A DNA stretch of 64,000 bases from Dactylorhiza incarnata (taxonomy: Eukaryota > Streptophyta > Magnoliopsida > Asparagales > Orchidaceae): positions 186,001 to 250,000 of the forward strand of contig JAWHQI010000229.1 in NCBI GenBank assembly GCA_033032865.1, written 5' to 3'. Below are positions 47,001 through 50,575 of this stretch, piece by piece. Position 1 is the first letter of the stretch; each line of letters opens with the position of its first letter. The notes beneath the pieces are model-generated. The model was not told the origin of the DNA, did not search any database, and worked only from the letters and a program-made list of their open reading frames with translations. The translations under genes and the position numbers were made by a program.

Positions 47001-48967
47001 TAATAGAAAACATTGCACATACGAGAGAGAAGCAGTTAACTCTCCTCAAGTGATGTTCAACTGAACCTGCTCCTACAAATTAAAATGTGGAGGAATATTG
47101 ATCTTGTTTATTCTGTCTTTGCTGCTACCAACATGAACCTACAGACCGCCTTCTAAAACATAGACTAACCATCACTGATCTCTTCACCCTTATTTAGGCT
47201 CTGTTTGGCGCTACGTTTTTGCTCCGGTGAGTTTGGACAAAAACGCCACCTTCATAGAATGTGTGTTTGGCATGACAACGGTTATGACCGCCACCAAGAA
47301 AAGAAAACTAGTTTTGAACATAAAAGTTGATGAAGTTCCTTAGGTAAGGTCGGGCGTTCACAAACTACGGTTTATAGCCACTGCGTTCACGACTGCTGTC
47401 GCCGTGCCAAATGGAGCCATAACCTTTATACCTGAGAGACATTATAAAATAGTATAAAATGCCATATGATTCTACTAAAGTATGATCCGTTCGTCTCATG
47501 TAATCTCAGGTTGGAGGATAGGTTGGGCTTGCGCGCCGGCCAACATTGCATACGCAATAAGAAACATTCATGTTAAATTAACAGATTCGGCGCCTGCACC
47601 CTTCCAGGAGGCCGCACTTACAGCTCTGAAAAGCTCCTGGGAATACTTCCAGTCTCTTAAAACAGTGAGTCCTTATATAAAATTTCCAACTTAACTAACA
47701 CCAGATCAAATTGTGCCTTCACTTTTTCACTTTTTGGTATGTTTGAAGAGCTATGAGGCCAGGAGAGATTATGCTGTTGAGATGCTCTCTGAGCTTGGCT
47801 TACAGATAGAGTTTAAACCGCAGGGTTCAATTTTCGTATTTGCGGAGCTTCCGGAGAAATGGTCAAATTCTGATGTATGTTTCCGTTCATCTCTTCGAGC
47901 AATATCTTGCCTTATATTTGCTTACCATGGCTTATAATTTTTCTTCATCATCATAGATCTCTAACCTGCCCTGAAAATGTTGAGAAGAACTTCGATCTTA
48001 GTGTAGCATGATGTTGCTCTTCAACATTCATCTTTGCCACATGCTATTTTTCATGAATCCGAGACAAGTTCTGATTTTTATAGCTATTTATGTCAAGTAG
48101 TTCGTAAAGGGCGACTCGTCCTTTTCTCCATGTTTAAACAGACTACGAGTTTCACTAGTAAAATCACGATCGATTGTGACGTGGCGGAATTGTTTCATAA
48201 AGAAATGCTTAATAATCTAGATTGGGCTTACTAATGTCTTATTCATTTAAGTTGATTAGAAGTACAACATTGTAATCATTCTTGTCATGGCGTCAAGCCG
48301 CACCAAGGCGAGCGTCGGGCGTCTTGACGCTTAGGCGACAAGGCGGACGCCTAGGCGACAATAAGGCGAGCAAATGTTGGGCGACAATTAATTGTTTTTA
48401 AAAAAACAAATGAAGACTATAGACAGCGGTTATTATAATAACCACTGTCTATAGTGACTGCCAGAGGACTATATAATAACCGGTGTCTATAGTGACTGTC
48501 AGGGGAATATAGACAGCGGTTATTATAATAACCGCTGTCTATAGTCCCGTGACAGTCACTATAGACAGCGGTTTTTATATAAATCGATGTCTATTCTCCG
48601 TTTTTTTTAATAAGGCGCCCGTCACCTTGTTTTCAATTGGGCGCCTGGACACCTAGGCGACGCTATGACAAGAATGATTGTAATACATAATTTTGTTTTT
48701 GTTTCGCTCTCTCTTCAAGTCACCATGTAATTTGAACGGCTCTGCTTGCAGGTGGATTTTGTGAGAATGTTGATCGAGAAAGCCGGTGTTGTTGCGGTGC
48801 CGGGATGCGGTTTCTTTCATGATAAATCTGACAGCGCGGGTAAATACTGTGACCGATTCGTTAGGTTTGCATTTTGCAAGAGCGATGAAACCCTCAGGGC
48901 CGCTGCCCGGAAGTTTCAAGAACTTGCCGCCAGCAAGGGTTTGTTCCCGGAGAAATTATCTTGGTAG
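8502..48967 (+). CDS. PLP-dependent aminotransferase gene, seven visible exons, 5' part missing
   Basis: Exons at 8502-8587, 8741-8835, 31982-32078, 32791-32905, 47510-47664, 47749-47874 and 48752-48967 join in one frame of 296 codons ending at TAG. All visible introns are GT-AG. The protein is a class-I/II PLP enzyme that moves an amino group between an amino acid and a 2-oxo acid. Key residues are Asn in SPHNPTGK, Asp/Tyr in ITDEVYEY, the Schiff-base Lys in SLSKTFSITGWRIG (matching the class-I signature) and Arg in DRFVRFAF. It resembles the kynurenine/glutamine-K/methionine aminotransferase branch, but substrate and compartment cannot be fixed. Family members are about 390-440 residues, so roughly the first 100-140 residues, including any transit peptide, are not in view. 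Two introns hold over 37 kb of transposons. The frame has no defects, so it is probably a living gene. Confidence 0.85.
8741..8835 (+). CDS. Aminotransferase exon 2 of those visible
   Basis: The exon encodes VYVPLDPPYWTFDVDKF and then KYFTNRTKAVVLN, ending with AG of a serine codon. The acceptor is GGCTCAG and the donor AACAG/GTATAA. The split serine codon is completed 23.1 kb downstream at 31982. Confidence 0.87.
9005..9975. repeat. GGTTTGGTTCGGTT-rich low-complexity element
   Basis: Two clusters of GGTTTGGTTTGG/GGTTCGGTTA repeats bracket AT-rich DNA: one at about 9020-9110 in both orientations, the other at about 9670-9970. The left edge TAGGACTGTAACGG resembles the end of non-autonomous hAT elements that carry such simple repeats, but I found no matching right terminus or 8-bp duplication. 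It lies in the first giant intron. Confidence 0.5.
9976..10311. other. AT-rich intron sequence, nothing recognised
   Basis: No coding potential, inverted repeat or tandem repeat stands out. Confidence 0.4.
10312..10731. mobile_element. Foldback miniature element with long inverted arms
   Basis: The left arm (GTAGAAATTTTTTGGTGTG inward, then CGCATAATTCTGTGTGCGCTATA) is complementary, with mismatches, to the right arm ending near 10731 (inward GGAAAAGTTTTTGGTGCG, then a GTGTGCG-rich stretch and TATTATACGCAC). The inner parts, AAATTATCTATAT and AATCATGCAT, also pair. The whole 420 bp can fold into one imperfect hairpin centred near 10505. The long arms resemble Mutator-type miniature elements; I could not define a target duplication. 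Confidence 0.65.
10755..11553. mobile_element. Putative non-autonomous DNA transposon
   Basis: Left CATGGGCGGACC and right GGTCCGCCATTG are near-perfect inverted ends. The motif CGCCCACACTGA occurs just inside both ends (about 10798 and 11519). Inside, 10834-10907 holds two palindromes of GCCACGGTTTAAACCGTGGC type. There is no transposase. The ends resemble hAT or CACTA derivatives, and the next element abuts the right end and obscures the target duplication. Confidence 0.45.
11558..11778. mobile_element. Tourist-like miniature element, GC-rich interior
   Basis: The ends are GGGTCCGTTTGTTTAGGCG on the left and, inward from the right, GGGTCTGTTTGGTGCGGC. TTA lies at 11555-11557 and TA follows the right end, fitting the Harbinger TWA preference. 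The 221-bp interior is GC-rich and produces meaningless Arg/Pro-rich open frames on both strands. Confidence 0.65.
11993..12212. mobile_element. Miniature inverted-repeat element, family A copy 2
   Basis: The ends are GGCTTCGTTTGGC and, inward from the right, GGCTTCGTTTGGCGCGG, flanked by TAT on both sides. Internal blocks TTTGCTCCGGTGAGTTTGG and GTTTGGCATGACAA are shared with the copy at 47197-47418. It belongs to the same PIF/Harbinger-like family as 8247-8402 and lies in the first giant intron. Confidence 0.78.
12421..12893. repeat. Dispersed repeat, copy 1
   Basis: AT-rich DNA starting with ATACGATACGATAC and containing a GGATATG/GAGATATG block, an AT-rich core and a right end GATACGATATGTACGACC. 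A diverged copy with the same order of landmarks lies at 29640-30152, where the right end is GATAGGATATGTATGACC. No termini or coding frame identify the class. Confidence 0.55.
12952..13169. mobile_element. Mutator-like miniature element with 10-bp duplication
   Basis: The inverted ends contain GGATCCTCTCCATTTC followed inward by GGAGGGGATCCATTTCA in both arms. The element is flanked by exact copies of TCACTTTACC (12942-12951 and 13170-13179). A 9-10-bp duplication is diagnostic of Mutator-type transposition. At 218 bp and with no coding capacity it needs a transposase from elsewhere. Exact flanks indicate a young insertion. Confidence 0.82.
13255..13276 (+). repeat. Poly-C run of 22
   Basis: An uninterrupted C tract. 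Length is likely unstable and may be misassembled. A second such run is at 23165-23192. Confidence 0.85.
13629..14031. mobile_element. hAT-like non-autonomous element rich in TCGAG motifs
   Basis: The ends are AGGGCTGA and TCAGCCCT (inverted). The flanks CCAACTCT (13621-13628) and CCCACTCT (14032-14039) differ at one base of eight, fitting a hAT 8-bp duplication. The two sides carry many CTCGAAAT/ATTTCGAG motifs in opposite orientations, as in hAT miniature elements with subterminal simple repeats. There is no transposase. Confidence 0.65.
14092..14430 (-). repeat. 3' LTR of the chromovirus
   Basis: This LTR follows the integrase and purine tract on the minus strand. It reads TGTTACGTTAATTTC at its start and GGTTCGCATCA at its end, and aligns along its whole length to 18948-19284. 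Confidence 0.92.
14431..14446 (-). promoter_or_regulatory. Polypurine tract of the chromovirus
   Basis: On the minus strand TATGGGGGAAGGAA abuts the 3' LTR start. This is where plus-strand DNA synthesis primes. Confidence 0.8.
14460..17730 (-). pseudogene. Chromovirus pol: protease tail, RT, RNase H, integrase, chromodomain
   Basis: Domains run downward in coordinate. The protease-RT linker is 17720-17181. RT (about 17316-16681) has WRLCVDYRELN, FSKLDLCAGYHQ, MPFGLTNAPSTFQ and the catalytic FFDDIL. An in-frame stop follows FDDILVFS. RNase H (16665-about 15980) includes GYYRRFIQGYGK and TDHHSLKYMLEQ, broken by a frameshift near 16290. Integrase (about 15740-14460) has a zinc-finger CSTCQQCK and the catalytic motifs DFIEGLP, VSDRD and the Glu in SDGQTEVVNRC. 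The C-end VQWVDGTPEEATWEDLWSL is a chromodomain half, which targets chromatin in this group. Catalytic residues are all visible, but at least three frame breaks and one stop prevent an intact polyprotein. Neighbouring frames on the plus strand are shadows. Confidence 0.9.
17731..18948 (-). pseudogene. Chromovirus gag and protease, frameshifted
   Basis: Gag starts at an ATG whose A is the last base of the 5' LTR, followed by the primer-site bases TGGTATCAGAG, giving MVSEPGW. The capsid-like domain contains RFPRLEFPRFWGEDLMEW and ALYWHQAYMK. A frameshift near 18270 moves reading to the knuckle CFWCDQRYTLEHKC (about 18035-17990), then to the aspartic protease motif VLIDSGSTHNFLD (about 17790-17745). 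A second frameshift follows directly after it. Gag packages element RNA, and the protease matures the polyprotein. The protease Asp is intact; the frame is not. Confidence 0.88.
18937..18947 (-). promoter_or_regulatory. Primer-binding site of the chromovirus (methionine tRNA)
   Basis: TGGTATCAGAG on the minus strand is complementary to the 3' end of plant initiator methionine tRNA. It abuts the 5' LTR with no spacer and forms part of the gag start codon. Confidence 0.9.
18948..19284 (-). repeat. 5' LTR of the chromovirus
   Basis: This is the partner of 14092-14430, about 98% identical by eye. Its outer end reads TATTACG rather than TGTTACG, a single change in the terminal dinucleotide. Confidence 0.9.
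19285..21197. other. Intron interval, nothing firmly recognised
   Basis: 19290-19740 is C/T-rich with short Pro/Ser/Arg-rich frames that look like LTR or leader sequence. 19741-20130 is AT-rich. Minus-strand frames at 20189-20500 and 20769-21098 show no family motif. The interval may be an old element into which the flanking chromoviruses inserted. Confidence 0.35.
21198..21579 (+). repeat. 5' LTR of the deleted chromovirus
   Basis: It starts TGTTATTACAAGATG and ends GACTGTAACA. It shares the order and most bases of 24220-24597, including ACAATAAGAGCCTA and ATTAATAAAATTTAGTTTT. Confidence 0.85.
21614..23984 (+). pseudogene. Remnant gag-pol of the deleted chromovirus
   Basis: Gag begins MADATHSKDASHQITDLKN at 21614 and continues as a coiled-coil-like stretch to 21859. 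After a large deletion, RNase H appears at about 22200-22340 (NYTDHQSLHHLL, KFLGYDYLIKYKSGK). Integrase follows with the core motif YAYHPQTDVLTERVNRCLEQYL (split across 22975-23040) and HPVFHIP near 23540. A degraded chromodomain end (SPADSTRKDLSTLYNYLEL) is at 23724-23780, followed by a Lys/Glu-rich tail. Frameshifts, a 28-base C run and the missing RT make it dead. The lost segment is roughly 1.5 kb judged against the intact element upstream. Confidence 0.8.
23165..23192 (+). repeat. Poly-C run of 28 followed by an A run
   Basis: A C tract inside the integrase remnant, followed by CACCCACCCCCCCAC and a run of As. It is a likely slippage and assembly trouble spot. Confidence 0.85.
24220..24597 (+). 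repeat. 3' LTR of the deleted chromovirus
   Basis: Partner of 21198-21579. The first bases are degraded (CTATTACAAGATG), and the purine-rich AAAGCGGAG before it may be the polypurine tract. It ends GACTGTAACA. Confidence 0.83.
24598..24953 (-). pseudogene. Gag remnant of another Gypsy element
   Basis: On the minus strand 24912-24703 encodes a retrotransposon gag domain segment: LSAGSIRSYKKINRKLLTKF, then VSARKGRQ and LFDLKQPRRRP. The block of a Gly-Ser-Ile-x-Ser-Tyr turn, a Phe-containing helix and an Ala-Arg-Lys motif is typical of plant Tat-type gag. Sequence to 24610 may continue it in other frames. It is interrupted by the insertion at 24954, and its 5' side could resume beyond 28753. 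It was older host DNA for that insertion. Confidence 0.55.
24954..25538 (-). repeat. 3' LTR of the non-autonomous element
   Basis: It starts TGTTGGAGC on the plus strand and ends GGGTACAACA. It contains a run of CGAGCTGAA/CAAGCTGAA repeats (25318-25490) that varies in copy number between the two LTRs. Confidence 0.85.
25800..27090. repeat. Irregular internal repeats of about 120-130 bp
   Basis: Units containing ATGCAAGGGGGGAG, CTGATCTC, GACAATGCAGAGGCTTGGA and GTCGTCTCATCACC recur near 25817, 25969, 26099, 26537 and 27010 with variable spacing. They are confined to the interior of the non-autonomous LTR element. No coding function is evident. Confidence 0.7.
27370..27920. repeat. 84-bp tandem array, about six units
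   Basis: The landmark TTCAAGACCTCACGAGTA recurs at about 27450, 27534, 27617 (one change), 27701, 27785 and 27870, a spacing of about 84 bp. Each unit also carries GAATATAA...TTGAATAAGATC and CGAGTAAGAACTC. Because 84 is divisible by three, the array reads open in both directions; these frames are repeat artefacts. Confidence 0.85.
28194..28747 (-). repeat. 5' LTR of the non-autonomous element
   Basis: Partner of 24954-25538 with the same termini except TA for the final CA. On the minus strand CTTTGCCTATAAATAGGACC (about 28491-28511) contains the likely TATA box. Confidence 0.85.
29005..29090 (+). repeat. (GA)n microsatellite
   Basis: About 43 uninterrupted GA units. The Arg-Glu or Leu-Ser open frames across it have no coding meaning. 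Confidence 0.95.
29091..29639. other. Intron interval, possible retroelement leader
   Basis: TTTTTGGCAGCGACGCCG at about 29278-29295 looks like the region after a Gypsy LTR, but I could not define an LTR next to it. A minus-strand frame at 29262-29513 has no recognisable motif. Confidence 0.3.
29640..30152. repeat. Dispersed repeat, copy 2
   Basis: Diverged copy of 12421-12893 in the same orientation, with shared landmarks ATACGATACAGATACGAGA-like start, CAGGATATG, an AT-rich core and the GGATATGTATGACC end. Confidence 0.55.
30300..30483 (-). repeat. TRIM LTR copy 1 (184 bp)
   Basis: On the minus strand it runs from TGTTGGGCTGCGG to GAGTCCCCACA. It carries TATA-like CTATAAAGGATAG. The same 184-bp length recurs at 31239 and 31477. 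Confidence 0.88.
30539..30578 (-). repeat. TRIM LTR copy 2, truncated after 40 bp
   Basis: It matches the terminal 40 bp of the LTR, then departs into the gag-bearing segment. Confidence 0.8.
30579..31138 (-). pseudogene. Copia-type gag fragment inside the TRIM element
   Basis: The minus-strand frame from ATG 31138 begins MTQNKEYSSTRPPMCNL and continues with KFALWKAKIRLYMNSID, then AKAMNILAQTMSDDIFQKV and ARDIWISLNNMVEGSEDEND. The pattern of a Pro-Pro-x-Phe/Cys start, a W-K motif and A-K-A...L...I-W-x-x-L is the UBN2/DUF4219 gag domain of Copia elements. It then runs into a Ser/Asp/Glu-rich acidic stretch and is cut at the truncated LTR. There is no zinc knuckle, protease or pol. The open frame of about 185 codons before the LTR sequence suggests limited decay or selection. 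Confidence 0.75.
31239..31422 (-). repeat. TRIM LTR copy 3 (184 bp)
   Basis: Nearly identical to copy 1. CTCTGATACCAAT at 31226-31238, just left of it, is the reversed primer site of the gag-bearing unit. Confidence 0.88.
31423..31476 (-). promoter_or_regulatory. 54-bp TRIM interior: primer site plus purine tract
   Basis: On the minus strand this reads AG, TGGTATCAGAG (primer site), then GCGGGTTCGAAACCCCGGG and GTTGCTGGGGGGAT next to the following LTR. The GGTTCGAAACC core equals a tRNA T-arm/B-box. The whole unit is a minimal retrotransposon interior. A near copy is at 30484-30538. Confidence 0.75.
31477..31660 (-). repeat. TRIM LTR copy 4 (184 bp)
   Basis: This is the outer 5' LTR on the minus strand. 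It carries a few substitutions against copy 3, for example ACCCAAGC for ACCCGAGC. Confidence 0.88.
31982..32078 (+). CDS. Aminotransferase exon 3 of those visible
   Basis: The exon completes the serine codon and encodes PHNPTGKIFSKEELEVIAG, then RSRDCIAITDE. It holds the PLP-contacting Asn of HNPTG and the Asp that binds the pyridine nitrogen. The acceptor is AATGCTGCAG and the donor GATGAA/GTATGG. It joins exactly in phase to an exon 23.1 kb upstream. Confidence 0.9.
32079..32790 (+). other. Aminotransferase intron of 712 bp
   Basis: AT-rich intron with GT and TTCTTTCAG ends. I see no mobile element in it. Confidence 0.8.
32791..32905 (+). CDS. Aminotransferase exon 4 of those visible
   Basis: The exon encodes VYEYITFDANKHVSIASL and then RTIITSSLSKTFSITG. 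It contains the Tyr that bonds the PLP oxygen and the Schiff-base Lys of SLSKTF. The donor ACAG/GTGAGC splits a glycine codon that is completed 14.6 kb downstream. Confidence 0.92.
33187..36446 (-). mobile_element. Solo LTR, 3260 bp, probably Tekay/Del-type Gypsy
   Basis: The ends are TGTAACAACCC and GGGTGTTACA, nearly perfect inverted termini, with exact CTCTC duplications (33182-33186 and 36447-36451). On the minus strand it begins TGTAACACCCTGAAATTTATT, a start common in long plant Tekay/Del LTRs. No pol or second LTR pair is visible inside, so a long solo LTR is the simplest reading. Internal GC-rich stretches (34620-35000, 35780-35940) give spurious frames. It inserted into the LTR end of an older Copia, whose primer site follows at 36459. 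Confidence 0.78.
36459..36469 (+). promoter_or_regulatory. Primer-binding site of the outer Copia
   Basis: TGGTATCAGAG matches the methionine-tRNA primer site and follows CTCTCTATAACG, a typical Copia LTR end. It marks the 5' end of the outer Copia interior on the plus strand. Confidence 0.65.
36965..37200 (-). pseudogene. C-terminal piece of the Harbinger Myb/SANT-like protein
   Basis: The minus-strand frame has QIYEALAQLPDLQQLELVKA, then MDLLGANQLKFDTFMALLEH and RTTWL. The A-x-D-L-L...F-x-x-L-x-E-x-R-x-x-W-L end is typical of the Myb/SANT-like DNA-binding partner encoded by plant PIF/Harbinger elements. The Myb domain itself is missing. It lies directly after the truncated transposase. Confidence 0.6.
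37212..37613 (-). pseudogene. N-terminal piece of a Harbinger transposase (DUF8040-like)
   Basis: From ATG 37613 the frame begins MNPTELREKLIKEYIMKCGY. It then has RMGKQPFGELCHILSSRGLL, SKYVSVKEAVGLFLYVIAHN and NKFR. This Phe-x-x-Leu-Cys...Val-Ser-Val-x-Glu...Phe-Leu-x-x-x-Ala-His-Asn pattern is the N-terminal domain of plant Harbinger transposases. The helix-turn-helix and DDE nuclease domains are absent, so no transposase activity is possible. Confidence 0.75.
38393..39822 (+). pseudogene. Leader and degraded gag region of the outer Copia
   Basis: This stretch lies between the outer Copia's primer site and its protease motif, which resumes at 44650 beyond the inner Copia. By position it should be leader and gag, but frames are too broken to name motifs with confidence. 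It is interrupted at 39822 by the inner Copia. Confidence 0.5.
39823..40442 (+). repeat. 5' LTR of the inner Copia, 3'-truncated
   Basis: It aligns with the first ~606 bp of 43961-44649, then departs after GCGAAGT. A TATA-like CCTATATATAGG is at about 39948-39959. It lacks the LTR end and any following primer site. Confidence 0.85.
40466..41028 (-). pseudogene. Truncated Gypsy gag N-terminus
   Basis: From ATG 41028 on the minus strand the frame begins MSRVGYSQPSRGDDESEPPP, continues with WFLSFVHQMTEITESMHYVR and a Tyr/His/Pro-rich linker, and reads into the Copia LTR at about 40465. Position after a primer site and LTR identifies it as gag. The frame is open over its whole preserved length of about 187 codons but lacks capsid and knuckle. 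Confidence 0.65.
41172..41182 (-). promoter_or_regulatory. Primer-binding site of the Gypsy fragment
   Basis: TGGTATCAGAG on the minus strand, three bases after the LTR end, matches methionine tRNA. Confidence 0.8.
41186..42645 (-). repeat. LTR of the Gypsy fragment, 1460 bp
   Basis: On the minus strand it starts TGTTAAGGGCTTACGG and ends CGTCCTGCATCA, followed by the primer site. A TATA box CTATAAAAGGG lies at about 42341-42351 on the minus strand. The partner 3' LTR is not in the window. Small Ser/Thr/His-rich plus-strand frames here are spurious. Confidence 0.75.
42646..42723. repeat. AT/GT-rich microsatellite
   Basis: Runs of AAAT, AT and GT next to the Gypsy LTR start, at the junction with Copia sequence. 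Confidence 0.85.
42899..43951 (+). pseudogene. Copia RT C-half and RNase H, frame intact to stop
   Basis: The frame runs from within the RT fingers (TTFLQKHGYVKCPYEYAL) to the stop at 43951 without a break. The catalytic YVDD box reads YVGD, so the first catalytic Asp of the pair is lost. Then come MTDLGELSYFLGVEV, LVGSLRYLTFTRPDIMYAVG, GYSDSDYGGDVNDRKSTSG and LSSCEAEYIAAA. The RNase H Asp and Glu residues are visible. The tail RSKHIETRYHFLREQV and VADIFTKAL is typical of Copia. The N-half of RT and all upstream domains are replaced by Gypsy sequence. Confidence 0.9.
43950..43960 (+). promoter_or_regulatory. Polypurine tract of the inner Copia
   Basis: GAGGGGGAGTT directly before the 3' LTR start. 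Confidence 0.85.
43961..44649 (+). repeat. 3' LTR of the inner Copia, 689 bp
   Basis: It starts TGTTGGTTTGAC and ends GCTTCCAACA. It contains a CTCGC-rich downstream half; open frames there (minus strand) are shadows. Confidence 0.9.
44650..46560 (+). pseudogene. Outer Copia protease, integrase and RNase H end
   Basis: It resumes the outer Copia with the protease motif, now interrupted (ASHHMTSNASCFN near 44664-44705, preceded by the insertion point and a stop where Asp-Ser-Gly is expected). Pre-integrase (KIVGTGCTLDGL, 44885-44925), integrase (EYMSHPFREFLISQRTCTQF, 45376-45435) and RDKLSKRSDVCVFLGYN (45727-45775) follow. RT is missing. The C-end of RNase H reads HISSQLLIVDFFTKAHTI (about 46412-46465). 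Many stops and frameshifts mark it as the oldest layer of this nest. The 3' LTR beyond about 46520 is not recognisable. Confidence 0.8.
46561..47196. other. Intron interval with a short duplicated segment
   Basis: A 27-bp segment starting ACGGTGTGGGACTAAAC is repeated at 46807 and 46861. The region may hold the outer Copia's 3' LTR but no terminus is recognisable. Confidence 0.4.
47197..47418. mobile_element. Miniature inverted-repeat element, family A copy 3
   Basis: The ends are GGCTCTGTTTGGCGC and, inward from the right, GGCTCCATTTGGCACGG. The interior shares TTTGCTCCGGTGAGTTTGG, GTTTGGCATGACAA and AAACTAGTTTTGAACATAAA with copy 2. Flanks are TTA and ATA. It lies about 90 bp before the next aminotransferase exon. 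Confidence 0.78.
47510..47664 (+). CDS. Aminotransferase exon 5 of those visible
   Basis: The exon completes glycine and encodes WRIGWACAPANIAYAIRN, then LTDSAPAPFQEAALTALK and EYFQSLKT. The Arg of GWRIG belongs to the class-I signature. The acceptor is AATCTCAG and the donor ACA/GTGAGT. Confidence 0.92.
47749..47874 (+). CDS. Aminotransferase exon 6 of those visible
   Basis: The exon encodes SYEARRDYAVEMLSELGL, then FKPQGSIFVFAELPEKWSNS and D. It is the start of the C-terminal small domain. The acceptor is GTTTGAAG and the donor GAT/GTATGT. The intron before it is only 84 bp. Confidence 0.9.
48268..48692. mobile_element. Foldback element in the last aminotransferase intron
   Basis: The ends GTAATCATTCTTGTCATGGC and, inward from the right, TACAATCATTCTTGTCATAGC are inverted repeats, continued by GCGTC and AGGCG-rich blocks. 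Inside (48405-48597) lies a second set of palindromes built from ATAGACAGCGGTTATTAT. There is no coding frame. The class is uncertain, possibly hAT- or CACTA-derived. Confidence 0.6.
48405..48597. repeat. Nested palindromes of ACTATAGACAGCGGTT type
   Basis: The motif and its complement AACCGCTGTCTATAGT alternate several times over 190 bp, allowing more than one strong hairpin. CAGTCACTATAGACAG joins units. Confidence 0.8.
48752..48967 (+). CDS. Aminotransferase last exon, with stop
   Basis: The exon encodes VDFVRMLIEKAGVVAVPGCG, then KYCDRFVRFAFCKSDETLRA and ends FPEKLSW-stop. The Arg of FVRFAF should bind the substrate carboxylate. The acceptor is GCTTGCAG. The end follows the usual C-terminal helix of the family. 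Confidence 0.92.
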   Translation: MDFVRMLIEKAGVVAVPGCGFFHDKSDSAGKYCDRFVRFAFCKSDETLRAAARKFQELAASKGLFPEKLSW

Positions 48968-49035
48968 TTGTCACGACTTTTAAAGCTGCGTCAACACTGC
49001 TAGTATTTTATATAAAGGAAAAAATATCACACTCG

Positions 49036-49041
49036 AATAAA
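49036..49041 (+). terminator. Likely polyadenylation signal of the aminotransferase gene
   Basis: AATAAA 69 bp after the stop codon, before the mobile element that begins at 49170. Confidence 0.5.
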
Positions 49042-49367
49042 ATGTTATTAGGATCATGAAATAATGTAAATTTGAATCATTTCTATATCATTTGCAATTG
49101 AAGTTATTTGATTACTAAATTGATTGTTTTATTTTATTCTATGCAGTAGGATAGCGCTGTAAAAGCTTAGGGCCTGTTTGTGAGGGCTTTTTAGTTTCTT
49201 TCCGTTTTCTGAAAAACGCCACCGCACCTAACAAACCGTTTGGATTGTCTACCGGTGGTAAAAGCTACCGCGAAAAACTCCTTTTTCCCCTCTTTTCGAA
49301 AAGTCATTTGTCCTCTATTTTTCATCCTTTTCGAAAAACACTTCCTTATCCCGATACAATGTTAGCG

Positions 49368-50155
49368 CATTTTTCGTCCGAGCGTATTATTTCTTCAGGG
49401 TGCGCATTTTTTGTCAGGGCGGATTTTTCGCCCGGTCGTGCATTTTTTGCCCGGGGCGCGCATTTTTCGCCCGGACGCGCATTTTTCGCACGAACGCACA
49501 TTTTTCGCGCGGGCACGGATTTTTCGCCTGGGCGCACATTTTTCGCACTGACGTAGTTTTCAGTGGAACTCGCATTTTTTCGCATGGACGTGCATTTTTT
49601 GCCGGGGAGCGAAATTTTCGTGCGGGCGCACATTTTTCGACCGACGCGCATTTTTTGCCCTAGGCGCGCATTTTTGCTCGTGCTCTCATTTTTTGCCGGA
49701 GCGTGCATTTTTCGTCCTGGCGCAAATTTTTGTCCGGGGGTGCATTTTTCGTCCGATCGCGCATTTTTTTCCCGGACGCGCATTTTAGCCCGATAGCCGA
49801 ATTTTTTCGCCCAGGGGCTTCATTTTTTGCCCGGACGAGTATTTTTCGCCCGGGCGCGTATTTTTCTCCCGAACGCCCATTTTTTGCCCGGGCGCGCAGT
49901 TTTCGCCAGAATGCTCATTTTTCGCTCGGGCTCGCATTTTTTTGCTCAGGTGCACTTTTTCCCCCGGGCGTGCATTTTTCGCACGGACTCCCATTTTTTG
50001 CCCGAACGCCTATTTTTCCCGTGGGCGCTCATTTTTTCGTCTGGGCACACATTTTATGCCCGAACGCGTATTTTTCGCACAAGCGCGCATTTTTCGTCCG
50101 GGCGAGAAGTTTTCGCCCGGGCGCTCTTTTTTCTCCCGGGCGCACATTTTTCTCC
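49368..50155 (+). repeat. Left minisatellite arm, about 20-bp unit
   Basis: Roughly 39 degenerate units of GCGCATTTTTCGCCCGG. It reads open in several frames as repeats of FFARxRIFRPGAHFSPG, which is not a real protein. Confidence 0.9.
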
Positions 50156-50575
50156 CCGGCGAAAAATGCGCGTCCGGGCGAAAAAATTCACGCCCGGATG
50201 AAAAAATGTGCGCTCGGGCGAAAAATGCGCGCCTGGGCAAAAATATGCGCGCCCGGGCCAAAAATGGGCGTTCAGGCGAAAATTGGGCGCCCGGGCGAAA
50301 AAATGCGCGCCCTGACGAAAAATGCGTGCACCGGCGAAAAATGATAGCACGTGCGAAAAATGCGCGCCCGGGGAAAAAAATGCGCTCCACGGGGCAAAAA
50401 ATGCGTACCCCGGAGAAAAATGCGCGTCCGGGTGAAAAATGCTCGCCCGGGTGAAATATGCACGCTCGGGCGTAATATGCTCGCCCGGGCAAAAATTACA
50501 CGTTCGTGTAAAAAATTTGCGCTCGCACGCTCATTTTCCCCCGAGCGCTCATTTTTCTGCCCGGGCTTGCATTTT
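50156..50575 (-). repeat. Right minisatellite arm, reverse complement of the left
   Basis: Roughly 20 units of CCGGGCGAAAAATGCGC, the complement of the left-arm unit. The switch is sharp, at TTTTTCTCCCCGGCGAAAAATG. The last ~75 bp of the arm returns to the forward orientation. Confidence 0.88.
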
